A stretch of DNA of 64,000 bases from Novosphingobium sp. 28-62-57 (GTDB taxonomy: Bacteria > Pseudomonadota > Alphaproteobacteria > Sphingomonadales > Sphingomonadaceae), in the NCBI GenBank assembly GCA_002256985.1, contig NCGO01000004.1, forward strand, positions 124,001 to 188,000, read 5' to 3'. The notes beneath the pieces are model-generated. The model saw nothing but the letters and a program-made list of their open reading frames with translations, was not told the origin of the DNA and searched no databases. The position numbers and the translations under genes were made by a program. Shown one piece after another: positions 26,965 to 37,200 of the stretch (its first letter is position 1; each line of letters begins with the position of its first letter).

Positions 26965-27228
26965 TCAATCGGAAACGGCTGTCAGCGTCGATCCGGCAGG
27001 GCCGGTGGACTTGGCCCATGCCTTGGCGGAGCCGGTTTTGTCATAGAACATCTGCCCCGGCTGCAGCAGCGTGTAGGCATCCGTGGCCACCGGCGCGCTC
27101 GTGGTAAATGCCAGCACTGCAGGATCCTTGCCCACGTTTTGCCAGGTCACCCCCGCCACGCTTGCGGCCGCGCCTTCAATCGCTGTCCAGCTGCTGCCCA
27201 CATTCGCCAATACTCTCGGAGTTGCCAT
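26965..27228 (-). CDS. Hypothetical phage protein, 87 aa
   Basis: The last gene of the late operon, 28 bases after the Rz1-like gene. Residues include AYTLLQPGQMFYDKTGSAKA, a short beta-rich segment. No signal, membrane span or known motif. Its place after the lysis genes says little about its role. Confidence 0.6.
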   Translation of the reverse strand: MATPRVLANVGSSWTAIEGAAASVAGVTWQNVGKDPAVLAFTTSAPVATDAYTLLQPGQMFYDKTGSAKAWAKSTGPAGSTLTAVSD

Positions 27229-27256
27229 CGACTTGCCCTTTCAAAAATCTTCCGCG

Positions 27257-27595
27257 TCACCAAAATTTCCACCAGGGCCGCTTGGCGCTGGCCACCGCAT
27301 CGCGGTATCGCTTCTCGCAGTTCTCCACGATCTCGATCGATGACAGCGTGCGATCGTTCGCCTTGTCGAGCTGGCCCGTCTGCGCATCGCCAAAGGCTAT
27401 CCAGTCGCCCACCTTATCCGTCAGGGGCAGGGGCGCGCCCGGCACCGGATCCCGCCACGCCCTGGGCAGGAGTGAAGCGCATGCACTCGGGCTTGCCTCG
27501 ATACGCGGCGCGCCGACACAGCCCCATACGCCCGGCATCGCCAACAGCAGGATCAACAGGCTGGTCCGCGCCAGCAGCGCTCCGAATCTTTGCAT
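27257..27595 (-). CDS. Rz1-like outer-membrane spanin lipoprotein
   Basis: 112 residues. A signal peptide (TSLLILLLAMPGVWGC) ends in a lipobox-like sequence with lipidated Cys26, and the mature part is Pro- and charge-containing. The gene overlaps the Rz-like gene by 182 bases in another frame, the classic Rz/Rz1 arrangement. With the inner-membrane spanin it should fuse inner and outer membranes at the final lysis step. At 112 residues it is longer than lambda Rz1. Confidence 0.75.
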   Translation of the reverse strand: MQRFGALLARTSLLILLLAMPGVWGCVGAPRIEASPSACASLLPRAWRDPVPGAPLPLTDKVGDWIAFGDAQTGQLDKANDRTLSSIEIVENCEKRYRDAVASAKRPWWKFW

Positions 27596-27815
27596 CGTTT
27601 TCCCTCGTGATCTTGTCGGTTTCAGATTGCCGCTCAGAAGCCGCTCCAGCAGCGTTCACGGCATCGGCCCCCGCCTGCCCCTGCGCCTTGCCCGTCTTCG
27701 CGCTCAAATCGGCCTCTGCGCCCGCCGTGCGCGCCTTTTGACACTGACCGAGCAACAGCAATGCCAGCACCAGCGCCACCGCAGCCGCGATCAGCGTTGA
27801 TCGAAGTCCGCTCAT
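27414..27815 (-). CDS. Rz-like inner-membrane spanin
   Basis: 133 residues. An N-terminal membrane segment (STLIAAAVALVLALLLLG) is followed by a helical, charged periplasmic region that includes ASERQSETDKITRENDAKIR. Position, topology and overlap with the lipoprotein gene match an i-spanin. It shares four bases with the upstream holin-like gene. Confidence 0.75.
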   Translation of the reverse strand: MSGLRSTLIAAAVALVLALLLLGQCQKARTAGAEADLSAKTGKAQGQAGADAVNAAGAASERQSETDKITRENDAKIRSAAGADQPVDPAVGDAGRMGLCRRAAYRGKPECMRFTPAQGVAGSGAGRAPAPDG

Positions 27816-28075
27816 TGTCCCGGCTCCTGCAGGTTGTCAGAGATTTCCAACCCGGCACGGCTCATTTTCACCGTGCGCTTTACCAGCAGCGCGCCGATGG
27901 CCGTCATGCCCACAAACACTTGCGCATGGGCCGCCATGGAAAGCCAGAACACCCGCTGCATATCCATGCGCAACAGATACAGGCCCCACGCTGCCATGGC
28001 CGTGAACACGGCGCACCCGCCAACCAGCGCAATCAGCGCCCATGCGCGTCGGCCGTCCGCCGTCATGTCGTTCAT
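27812..28075 (-). CDS. Holin-like membrane protein, 87 aa
   Basis: Two predicted membrane segments (ALIALVGGCAVFTAMAAWGL and FWLSMAAHAQVFVGMTAIGA) with charged ends. Its place between endolysin and spanin genes, with four-base overlaps on both sides, suggests the holin that releases the endolysin. The sequence itself is not diagnostic. Confidence 0.65.
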   Translation of the reverse strand: MNDMTADGRRAWALIALVGGCAVFTAMAAWGLYLLRMDMQRVFWLSMAAHAQVFVGMTAIGALLVKRTVKMSRAGLEISDNLQEPGQ

Positions 28076-28521
28076 GGCAGCAGGCCCGCAAGATAGACGG
28101 TGCGTCCGTTCACGCGCCGCGCCGTCAGCTCCATGTTGCGCAGCCGCTTGGCCGACCAGCTGGCGTGGATCCAGCCATCCTCGCCGAATTCATAGATCAG
28201 CTGATCATAGGTCAGCGTTTTTTCCATCCACCGGCACACTTCAAGGTTGCTCACCCCGTGCACGGTAAAGTCCGCCGCTTCGCCCTGGCTGTGCTGGCTC
28301 GTGCCGCTGCCACCGATGGCACTGTTCAGCGCCGGGCTGCGATAGCCACTGGTGACGATCACCGGGCGCTTATAGTGACTGCGCACCGGTTCCAGCACAT
28401 GCTCGCACAGGCGGCGCAGGTTCTCGATGATGGTGGGCGAAGGCGTGTTGTCGATGCCGCGGCGCGATGCCGTGGAGCTGCGGATCATCTCGGCCAGTGT
28501 GAAATGCGGCGAAAGGTTCAT
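28072..28521 (-). CDS. Endolysin, peptidase M15A family
   Basis: 149 residues. It should cleave D-Ala-containing peptide crosslinks in peptidoglycan. The zinc site of M15A enzymes is visible: SQHSQGEAADF gives His77 and Asp84, and DGWIHAS gives His119, preceded by the typical TSGYRSPALN. No signal peptide is present, so it depends on a holin. It overlaps neighbours by four bases. Confidence 0.9.
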   Translation of the reverse strand: MNLSPHFTLAEMIRSSTASRRGIDNTPSPTIIENLRRLCEHVLEPVRSHYKRPVIVTSGYRSPALNSAIGGSGTSQHSQGEAADFTVHGVSNLEVCRWMEKTLTYDQLIYEFGEDGWIHASWSAKRLRNMELTARRVNGRTVYLAGLLP

Positions 28522-28775
28522 TTGCGGCGCTCCCTGTCTTCGCGGTCTTCCCGCGCACGTTCGGCAAGAAAGGTCACATTGGCGTCGATGCGCTCCACTT
28601 TGGGTACCAGCACATCGAGCTTCACTTCCTGCGTGGAAATGCGCCGGTCATGGTCCTGCACATCGGCCCAGATCACGCCCAGGCCAAAGATCAGCGTCGC
28701 CACATTCAAAGCCAGCGCGCCAAACGAAATCCACTCGGCCCGCGTCACGTTGGTCATGTTTGCTCCGTTGGTCAT
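28518..28775 (-). CDS. Small membrane protein with coiled-coil tail, lysis region
   Basis: 85 residues from the ATG at 28775, which overlaps the tailspike stop by four bases; a longer ORF to 28976 lies inside the tailspike gene. A membrane segment (ISFGALALNVATLIFGLGVI) is followed by a charged heptad-like tail (EVKLDVLVPKVERIDANVTF). It may be a second holin or antiholin. The function is inferred from topology and place only. Confidence 0.65.
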   Translation of the reverse strand: MTNGANMTNVTRAEWISFGALALNVATLIFGLGVIWADVQDHDRRISTQEVKLDVLVPKVERIDANVTFLAERAREDREDRERRK

Positions 28776-30910
28776 GCTGCCACCATGTAATCGGTCGCGT
28801 CCGCCGTGGTGAAATACGGCTGCAGCGCGGTGTTCGGTTCGCCCGCAATCACGCCCTGAATCATGCTGGCGCGGTTGGCAAAGTCGAGGTTGACCGGATC
28901 GGTGATTGTGCCGTTGTCGGCCCGGTTGAACGGGTTCATGCCCCAAGCCGCGCGGATGAATGCGCTGCCGGTCCATGGCGTCCCGGCGAAGGTGAAGTTG
29001 ATGCCTTGCTGCCCGCCGCTTGGCGATGCGTCCACGGTATGTCCCGTTGCACGGATGTCGCTGGCTACGGTCAGCGCCGTCAGCGCGTCCGTGTTGCTGA
29101 AAATCAACCCGCCGTTGTTGTCTCCGGCATAGGCGGCATTCGACAGCGTAAGGCTATCCGCCCCGTTCAAGTCAAGAACGACGCGCAATTCGCTGCTGCT
29201 GATCTTGGCAGCACTCGCCAGCGAGGGCCCATTGCGATCATGCGTTGCCAGCCCCAACGCCTTGCGAAATACCTTGCCTTCACGAAAAGCCTGCAGCCCC
29301 ATCGCGTTGTTGTTGAGGTGCAGCGTATCGCGATGCTGCAGGTCCAGCACGTTCGCCCCGAGCACGAACCGTTCGGGATAGTCGCGCGTCAATTGCCAGT
29401 AGAGGCGGCGGATCGCCTGCCAGCGCAGATCGTGGAAACTGGACCCATACCACGACGACGCAATCGGGTTGAGTTGCACCTTGATCGGCGCACCGTTGAA
29501 AAGGTCCAGATCATCATAGATGGCCATCAGCGCTGCAATCAGTTGGGCTTGCGGCGTGGTCAGGTCGGATTGGCCATCGGTGTGGCGGATGGCATGCACA
29601 TAGCCGCCCGCGCGCTCGATCGCTTCCTTGATGGCATTCTGGCACGCACTGCCCACCCCGCGCGCCGAAATGGGCTGTGCCGAAACCCCACCCGCGCCGG
29701 TCGTAACTGCAAAGCCGCTGCCCGCACCAAGGCCCACCGCAAAGGCCGCCGCCGCTGTGTTGCTGCCAATCGGATATTGCCGCCGCGTCCACGAAGCACC
29801 CAAGGTGGAAACATTTGTCGGCTCGCCGTTGATCCAAAACGAATTGGCAGGCGCGGTCCATGTCGGGCTTGTCGTCACCGATTGGCGCGATGCATCCACG
29901 CCCAGCGATTGCCCGTTCTGCAGCACGATGTATCCCGGCCGCCAGCGCGGGGAAAAGGCCACGGCCTCACGGCCCGCCAGCAACCGGTCGCGGATCACTT
30001 GCACCACAAACGGCCCGCCGCTGGCCAGCACCGCTGCGCTCACCTCAAATTCACCGGCAAAGGTGCCACCGCTTGCGCTGAATTCAGGCAACGGCACGCG
30101 CGTATGCCCAGCCACCGCCACATCTGCGCCCGAACTGCGGTCCAACAGTGTGTAAAGCAGGCGTCCCGGCGCAGTCAGGTTGTATGTCCCACGCACCCGC
30201 ACGGTCACACTGCCATCATCGTTCAGCGGCAATACCCGCCCTGCCATGCGCAGGCCGATCCATTCGTCTGTCGCGTTGTTGCTGATCTGGATATCGTCCA
30301 GCATGCCCGCCATGGTCGGCCCGCCTACAAGGCCAAACTGCCCGGTCAGCGTCACACCAAGGCCAGAAACAACCGAGGCGGGGCCAATCTGCCACCCGTT
30401 CACAAACACGCTGCGCAGCGTGTCCGCGCCCGAAATGGCGTCTTCGGTCCGCACCACATCACCCGGCTCGATGCGTTCCCCCTGGCTGGATACGGTGGTT
30501 GATACGCCTGCATTGAACCGGCGCAGCACGGTCAATCCTGTCGGCGTGTTGCCGACCGTGTTATAGCTGCTGGCAATGCCAAGCCCGCTAAATGTGCCCG
30601 CCACGGTCACATGGTCGGCAATTCCTGCAGATGGAAAAACGCCCAGCCCCAAGCGCCGCTGCACAACGGCATTGGCCACCGGCGCTGTGGTAAAGGCATA
30701 GGCCCCGCCGTTGCCCGTGCTGCCCGCTGCCCCGGCGCTGATCGTGATATTGTTGATCTGTGCGCTCTGCCCTGTCACCGTGGCCACGGTCCAACCCGCG
30801 CGGCCATTCAGATTGCTGCCGCTGGAAAAATCATCCCGGAATGTCGGCGCGGGATTCGTGGTGATCGAAGGCGCGTTGGGCTCCTGCCCGATGCCGTAGA
30901 TGATCGTCAT
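28772..30910 (-). CDS. Tailspike/tail fibre with SGNH-type esterase domain
   Basis: 712 residues. The first 320 residues are beta-rich and likely for attachment and trimerisation. From about 327 an SGNH/GDSL hydrolase-like domain starts with QNGQSLGVD (candidate nucleophile Ser335) and ends near RDTLHLNNNAMG, where Asp528 and His531 form the DxxH block; GQSDLTTP (446-453) adds a further conserved-looking loop. It may deacetylate a surface polysaccharide during adsorption. It lies after the fibre gene in the usual receptor-binding position, with four-base overlap. Trp, Asn and Gly content fits a spike. Confidence 0.8.
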   Translation of the reverse strand: MTIIYGIGQEPNAPSITTNPAPTFRDDFSSGSNLNGRAGWTVATVTGQSAQINNITISAGAAGSTGNGGAYAFTTAPVANAVVQRRLGLGVFPSAGIADHVTVAGTFSGLGIASSYNTVGNTPTGLTVLRRFNAGVSTTVSSQGERIEPGDVVRTEDAISGADTLRSVFVNGWQIGPASVVSGLGVTLTGQFGLVGGPTMAGMLDDIQISNNATDEWIGLRMAGRVLPLNDDGSVTVRVRGTYNLTAPGRLLYTLLDRSSGADVAVAGHTRVPLPEFSASGGTFAGEFEVSAAVLASGGPFVVQVIRDRLLAGREAVAFSPRWRPGYIVLQNGQSLGVDASRQSVTTSPTWTAPANSFWINGEPTNVSTLGASWTRRQYPIGSNTAAAAFAVGLGAGSGFAVTTGAGGVSAQPISARGVGSACQNAIKEAIERAGGYVHAIRHTDGQSDLTTPQAQLIAALMAIYDDLDLFNGAPIKVQLNPIASSWYGSSFHDLRWQAIRRLYWQLTRDYPERFVLGANVLDLQHRDTLHLNNNAMGLQAFREGKVFRKALGLATHDRNGPSLASAAKISSSELRVVLDLNGADSLTLSNAAYAGDNNGGLIFSNTDALTALTVASDIRATGHTVDASPSGGQQGINFTFAGTPWTGSAFIRAAWGMNPFNRADNGTITDPVNLDFANRASMIQGVIAGEPNTALQPYFTTADATDYMVAA

Positions 30911-31815
30911 GCCGCCACAAACCCTTCAATGCTGCCCAGCAGCGCCGTTGGCTCGCCGGTAATATTGTCGATTTGAAAAGACATGCGGCTCCCGCGCGGC
31001 ACGAACACCGTCACCGCGTCCTCGCCGTCCGCCGTGGTCACAGCCAACGGCCCAATGATGTTGTTGTCCGCCGCGTTGATGTAGAGATCGAGCGTCCCGC
31101 TGCCGGTCAGAAAGAACCGCACGGTGTCCAGATCGGTGTCGAAGGGAATGCCCGGCGTAAAGTACCACGCGCCTTCCACAATCTGATACGTGCCGAACGT
31201 GAACACCTGCTTCACCGCCGCCGCCGCATCGAGGATGATCGCGCCCGCCTCATTCACGCGCTCAACTTGGCTGTCGCCTTCATCAGTGATCGCGGTAATC
31301 GCGCTATCGCGCCACCCTTCCCAGTCGCCAACGCCCACCGGTCGCCACAGCTGCGTTGCCGTGTCATAGGCCAGCACAGAGTTTTGCGCCGCGCCCGAAA
31401 GGTCAGCCAGATTTGGCGAAGCTGCGCCCGCTGGCACTTTGGGTGCCCGCGCCAACTCGCGGCTTTGCTCTTGCGAAACCATCATCAGCCGGTCCAGCGC
31501 CAGCTCGTGGCTGGCCGCTGGAAACGCGCCCGCCGTGGGATAGGCGGTCGGCTGCGACAGCGGCGTCACGCGCCGGATGCTCAACGATTCATCCGCTGCA
31601 GGCGCGGTGATCATGGTCACCGTGCCCCCGGCATCGGTCGGCCCGGCCGTGGCGGTGTAATGCGTGCCCAGCACCTTGGCCGTGGCCACACCATCGGCAT
31701 TGATCACTTCCACCAGCAGGTGCGCGGTGTCGAGGTATCGCCAGGGCGCGGGAAAGGCCACGGTCACCCCGTCGCCATCATAAAGCGCCAGCGGTATTTC
31801 GGCAGCAACGGTCAT
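30907..31815 (-). CDS. Tail fibre protein, T7 gp17 N-terminal-like
   Basis: 302 residues. The N-terminal 130 residues (YDGDGVTVAFPAPWRYLDTA, LSIRRVTPLSQPTAY, ELALDRLMMVSQEQSREL) are typical of the T7-type fibre domain that docks to the tail. A short linker and a beta-rich C-terminal domain follow. It probably acts as adaptor for the esterase spike encoded next. Overlaps neighbouring genes by four bases. Confidence 0.8.
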   Translation of the reverse strand: MTVAAEIPLALYDGDGVTVAFPAPWRYLDTAHLLVEVINADGVATAKVLGTHYTATAGPTDAGGTVTMITAPAADESLSIRRVTPLSQPTAYPTAGAFPAASHELALDRLMMVSQEQSRELARAPKVPAGAASPNLADLSGAAQNSVLAYDTATQLWRPVGVGDWEGWRDSAITAITDEGDSQVERVNEAGAIILDAAAAVKQVFTFGTYQIVEGAWYFTPGIPFDTDLDTVRFFLTGSGTLDLYINAADNNIIGPLAVTTADGEDAVTVFVPRGSRMSFQIDNITGEPTALLGSIEGFVAA

Positions 31816-34277
31816 TGGGCAAGTTCTCCTTCCGCAGGCTCAATCGCATTCTGGAAATTCGGCGCACGCCCCGGCGCAGCATCGCCCGGAGCCCACCAGA
31901 AATCGGTCCCCTGCTCGCGCGCGAAGTCGCTCATGCGCTGCCAGGACTGGTCATAGTTGGGATCGATCGCGCGCTGGATCTGATCCGTCACAAGCCGGTC
32001 GAACGCCGTCTTGGCATACCAGAGCGACCCGCCCGGAAGCTGGCTGCGCAGGAATTTCAGCGTGTCGCGTTCAGGATTGGCAGAATTGGCAATGTTGACC
32101 AGCTTCTGCGCGTCCGAAACAATCGGCCCCGCCAGCGTCTCGGCAAACCCGCTGCCATAGGCATTCGTGCTGCTCTGCAGGAAGTCGCCGAAAATGCCGA
32201 AGCCCCCGCCTTGCAGCAGCGCCGCGCCCCAGAATTCCGGCGTGGTCATATCGCGCGGATCCTTGCCGTTCGCCAAGGCTTTGAGCTGCAGCGAAAGCGC
32301 CCCCATCAGTGTAGTACCAATGACCAGTCCCGCCGCGTACTTCGCCGCGTTGCCCGCACTCATGGCCATGATCGAACGTGACTGCATCAGCAGCACCGAC
32401 AGGCCAAAGCCCTTGAACAAGAACCCGCTGCGGATGATTTCACCTGCAATGGTCCCCTTAGGCGCAACTGCGGAGATTTCAGCTTTTACGCGCAAGTCAG
32501 GGACTGGCACCGCGTGGTCAGTTTCGCGGGCGATCATTTCCAGCAACCGGTCGCCCAGCTGCTGGTCAGCCATATCGACCGGCGAAATTGTTTCGACGCC
32601 TCTATCGACCGTCACGGGGGCATTGCGGATGCCGTCCCAATCGGCGGCAGTGAAGCCATAACGTTCCATAACCCCGCGCAATGCAGGATCGAGCGCGCCA
32701 AAAGCCTTGCCGCGCTGCTCTGTCAGCGTACCCAGAAACTCCATGCCAAAAGCCCAGCGGCCCGCCTGCGTAAACCGCGACAGGCCGGAAACCTTCAACA
32801 CGCCTTCAGCCAGGCGGCGCGAAACTTCGCCCGTCAATTCCTCGCCCATGTAGCGGTTTTGTGCCAGCGTCCGGCTTGACCACTCTTCGGCGATCAGCCC
32901 GCGCCGCACCGCCATGCGCTGATCTTCCAGCGCGCCCGGCTTCATCAACTTTATGTAATCCGTGATGATATTCGTCTGGCGCAGCCCATTGAGCGCGCGA
33001 CGTGACCGCTGAAACCCAAGGTCAGAAATGGCTGACAAGGGCGCACTGCCCAGCTTGGTGGCCGTTTGCAGCGCACGGATGTTCGACATTACCAGCGCGA
33101 GCTGGCGGTTCTCCGCCCGGTTGCTGGCCCCGGTCAATTCGTTCCACATCCGGTCAATCGCGCCCAACTGCGGCCGTGCCTTGTCCACCGCCTTGCTATT
33201 CGGCGCGGCGTCCATTTCCGCGTCCTTGCGGATCAGGTCTTTCATCCACTCGACGGTGTTGGCCGGGTTCGGCCCCAGCACTTCCAGCATGGCCACATCG
33301 CGCGACATGCCATCGATGTGGCCCATCATCGCATCGAACGCGGATCCTGCGCCAAACTTGTCGGCATAGGCCATCCAGTCATCGGCGCTCTTGAAGATCA
33401 GGAACCGGGCATCGCCGCGCCGGTTGGCCAATGCGCCGCTGCCCATCCCGCCCGGCGCGCGATCCTTCCACCCGTCGCTGCGGATCGTCTCGAACACATC
33501 GCGCAGCGCCAGCTCAAGGCTCTGCGGCGTGAACGCCCGCCCCGTGCGGTTGTCGATCATCTTTTCCAGCGACAGGCGCGGCAGAATTTCCGCGCGCCAT
33601 GCCTCATACCCCGCCGCCCGCACGGCGCGCGAATCATGTGTCTGTGGCAGGCCCCACTTGTCCAGCTTGCCGATATCGCCCCCGGCCGCGTTGAAGCGCT
33701 GGCGCAGCATCTCGGCGGTGCGGCCCCATGCGTCGGCCAGCTCGCGCGCGTTCAGGTTCCCGGTGGCCTCGCCAAAGGCTTCGCGCACCACATCAGCCAG
33801 CTGTGCCGGATTGCGCACTTGGCCCAGCACGTTGCTGGAATGGTCGGCCAGCAGCTTGTCGATCATCGCATGCGCCCGCCCGCGCACCGCGCGCCACCGG
33901 CCCTCCACGTTCGAATAGGTCGCCCGCCCATCGCCACCCAGCATCGCTGGCCCGGCGCGCGGATCTATCGGCCCACCGCCGCCACCGCGCCCCGCGTTGC
34001 CAGTCCCGCCGTTCCTTCCGCCCCCATAGCCGCGCAAATCGGCCTCGATGCGCTGCCGTGCCTTGATCGTCTGCGCCGCCAGAAACTTCTTGCGCGCCGC
34101 CTCGGCCGCCATGGCTTTCAGCGTGGCTTCGGTCGCCATCGCATCGGCGGCCTGATCGCCAAACTGGCGGCGAAGATCCTGTTGCAGTTCATCGAACAGC
34201 GCGCCAGCGCGGTCCGCCTGCTCCTGGCTGATTTTGCCCTCGTTGACGAGGCCGGGAAGGCAGGGCCGCAGGCTCAC
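31812..34277 (-). CDS. Internal virion (DNA ejection) protein, large
   Basis: 821 residues from the GTG at 34277, which shares GTGA with the stop of the preceding gene; a TTG at 34286 is less likely. The protein is long, Ala-rich and helical, with a glycine-rich linker near residues 85-110 and a hydrophobic stretch (KYAAGLVIGTTLMGALSLQL) near 640-660. Order and size fit the last part of a T7 gp14-gp15-gp16-like ejection set in which the gp16 function is split over two genes. No enzymatic motif is seen. Confidence 0.7.
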   Translation of the reverse strand: MSLRPCLPGLVNEGKISQEQADRAGALFDELQQDLRRQFGDQAADAMATEATLKAMAAEAARKKFLAAQTIKARQRIEADLRGYGGGRNGGTGNAGRGGGGGPIDPRAGPAMLGGDGRATYSNVEGRWRAVRGRAHAMIDKLLADHSSNVLGQVRNPAQLADVVREAFGEATGNLNARELADAWGRTAEMLRQRFNAAGGDIGKLDKWGLPQTHDSRAVRAAGYEAWRAEILPRLSLEKMIDNRTGRAFTPQSLELALRDVFETIRSDGWKDRAPGGMGSGALANRRGDARFLIFKSADDWMAYADKFGAGSAFDAMMGHIDGMSRDVAMLEVLGPNPANTVEWMKDLIRKDAEMDAAPNSKAVDKARPQLGAIDRMWNELTGASNRAENRQLALVMSNIRALQTATKLGSAPLSAISDLGFQRSRRALNGLRQTNIITDYIKLMKPGALEDQRMAVRRGLIAEEWSSRTLAQNRYMGEELTGEVSRRLAEGVLKVSGLSRFTQAGRWAFGMEFLGTLTEQRGKAFGALDPALRGVMERYGFTAADWDGIRNAPVTVDRGVETISPVDMADQQLGDRLLEMIARETDHAVPVPDLRVKAEISAVAPKGTIAGEIIRSGFLFKGFGLSVLLMQSRSIMAMSAGNAAKYAAGLVIGTTLMGALSLQLKALANGKDPRDMTTPEFWGAALLQGGGFGIFGDFLQSSTNAYGSGFAETLAGPIVSDAQKLVNIANSANPERDTLKFLRSQLPGGSLWYAKTAFDRLVTDQIQRAIDPNYDQSWQRMSDFAREQGTDFWWAPGDAAPGRAPNFQNAIEPAEGELAQ

Positions 34278-37200
34278 AGCAAACAATTCCGAATGGCTTC
34301 CACCGCCGCTTCATCAGCGGCAATTTCATCCTCGATGTCCTTGATCGTGCGCGGGCCTTTGCCATCGCCCAGGTCAAAAGTAGGAACCTCTTTGCCGCCG
34401 AACAGGCCTTCGGGAAGCACATCATTCTGCGCTACGCCCGTGGCTTGCCCACCCTTGATGCCAGCCCCCAGCGGCGTTTCCGCACGAAGTTGCAGCTTCT
34501 GTCTTTCCCGCTCACGAACGGCGGGATCAATAGCTTCTCCAAGATCGAGCAGGTTTCCCGACGGCGGCTCCGCAGACTCCGCAACCGCTGCCCGCACATC
34601 GTGCCAGGCGCTGTCCGCTACCGTGGCAATGCCAGGGCCTGCAGGATCGTCAAAAGCAGTGTGGGCCGGTTCATCGAACAGCGCAAAGCCGCCTTGACCG
34701 GCAGCTTCCAATTCATCGCGCGTGGCCGGTGTTAGATCTGCGTCTTCTCGAAATGCGCCAGCTTCGCCGTCAGCGATGCCGCCGCGTCCGCCTGCGCCAG
34801 CTGGTCCGCCAGCCCCATCAGCTGCTGCAGCCGCTCCATCGGCATCAAGGCGCTCGACATTGGTGAGGTCAAGCTCGGTGAGCTGCTTGATGACATCGCG
34901 GTTGACAGCGGCTGCTGGCTCGCCTCGGGCAAGCCGTTCTGCTGCTGCGTTGATGATGTCGCTGACTGCATTTCCCTTTCTTAAGGCCAATGCCTCCACC
35001 AATGCAAGGGCCAGCGCATTGCCTTGCGCAGCCGCTTCGCTGGCGTCCACATCGATGCGGTTCCCAGCTTTGTCCAGGGCGTCGGCATTGCGCGCCGCCA
35101 CGGTGAAGGCCCCCTTTAACCGGCGCAATTCACCCAGCGCCTTGTCCAGCACGCGCGCTTTCATCGCAAAAATGGCAATCGCGGTATCGCGCGCGCCGAA
35201 CAGCTCCTCCTGCGTTTCGCGCACAAACCCGGCATCGAGCGCGGATTTGATGATCGTTTCGGCCTGTCTGCGGTTGGGCGGATCCAGCTTGTGCAACAGA
35301 TCCACAAGGCCCGCGTGCGTCGTGGGATCGGGGGCAAGGTGCCCGATGGCCGCGCCATATTGCTCGGGGATCACCTCGTTGATGATCGAACCGAATGCAT
35401 CGTCCGATAGCCGCGCCAATGCCTTGCCATCGCGCACCAGTGCCGATTTCGGGGGCAGGCGGCGCGCTACCGCTTCCTCAAAGTCAATGCCGGTATCGCG
35501 AAACACCTTGGCCGCGTCCGATGCTGATCCGGTGCCTTCGCCGATGTTTTTCAGCGCGGTCAGCACACGGGCATCGCGCGCGCTGAAACCATCCGCCTCG
35601 CGCAGCACAAAGGCGTTCATGGTAATCGGCTGATCGGGATTGGCCGCACGCATGCGCTTGGCCAGCCCAAGCCGCTGATGGCCGTCCGCAATCAGCCGCC
35701 GACCGTCAAGGCTCTCCCACACGGTCACCGTGCCCGCCGCCATCGGGTCCCATTCGCGCACACCCTGCAGTCGCTCGGTCACGCCAAACTGGTCACCGCC
35801 CGATTTGAACTGCATCAGCGCGGCGTCCACCTCGATCTCTTCGGGCAGGAATTGCGACAGCGCAATCTCGCGGCCCTCTGCGGTTACCAGCGGCCGCACC
35901 GCGTCCAGCGCCTCTGGCCGCACTACCGGCACCGGCGGCACCGCCGCCACCGGCCCCGCTTCGCCGCCCATCTTCTGCGCCGACCATTGCCGGAATTCGC
36001 CCGCTGTCATGTCGCGCAAATGCGGGTTTGCCGTAATCACGTCATCGTCAAGGATGCGCACCAGCGGCGTTTCCGGTGCCGCACGGAAGATCTTGCCCGC
36101 GCCGCCGGTGCCCATGTGATGCACCACGTAAAGATTGCCGGGGCTGGCCTCTATGCCATTGCGCTGCAGCCAGGCGGCATTGTCTGCGGTGAACGCGCGC
36201 ATGACACGCTCCTGCGCCTCGCCGTTGTTGCGGCGCGCGAGTATTCTTTCCTCGTCCAGCCCCGAGTTGGGGAACGCCTTGCGATAGTATTCGACCCATG
36301 TTGAACCGATGAACTGATATCGACCGGTCGCGCTCGACCGGCGGTTTTTGGCGCCATCATCGCCGCTAGATTCCTGCCGCCGCGCCGCCGCCATGTAGGC
36401 ATCGATCGCGCCGCCCATATCTTGCGCCACAGGACGCGCCACAGGCGGCACCACGTCGATTTTCACGCCGTTCTGCATCTTGGCCAGCGTTTCGTTCAGC
36501 TTGGCAAAATGCGCGTCCACGCCTTCGTATGTCGGCGCATAGGGGCTGCTGGCCCGCATTTCCGCATCGGCCAGCCCCACGTTGATGGCCGCGTTCACAT
36601 CGGGCGTGCGCAGATGGCGCGGCACCGCCTGGTCCAGCGCCCGCGCCGCGCGAAGGTCCAGCGGCATCACTGCGTTGAAACCGGCGTCATAGGCGGCTTT
36701 GCCACCGCGAACGATTGCCTTGCCGCCGATTGCAGCCCCGCGCATTCCTACCGGAAGCGCAGCGCCTAACGCACCAGCCATGACAAGGCTTTTTGCAGCT
36801 TCTTCGGCGGTCATGGCAGGTCGCCCCTGCAACTTGCGCTCGATATTGATCAACGGCAGTTCCAAGGCTTCGGTGCCGGTGTTTACCACCGCTTCCACCG
36901 CCATTGTTTTAAGCAGCGAACTGGTGCCGCCCGTCAGCGCCATTGCGCCAAGATTGATGGGGTCAGTCAAGCCGCCGCCAAGCCCGCCAATCAGCCATGG
37001 CACCCACCCGCTGCGGGCCACTGTGCCAGCATCGCGCTCCATCCGCTTGCGCATGTTTGCCTGCCACTGTGCATCGAACTCGGCTCGCGTCTTGGGCAAT
37101 TCGCTGAACGCCTTGGGATCTTTGCTCCGTTCAGCTTCGACATCGGCCCATACATTGGCGGACATTACAGCCTCGCCGTAGCCGCGTGTCTGTGTGTTCC

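Noticed and set aside
28427-30502. 691-codon plus-strand ORF
   Set aside because: Antisense to the tailspike gene; the minus-strand frame carries SGNH motifs and overlaps its neighbours properly.
28772-31815. Diversity-generating retroelement, as in phage BPP-1
   Set aside because: No reverse transcriptase, accessory gene or template/variable repeat is visible near the fibre genes.
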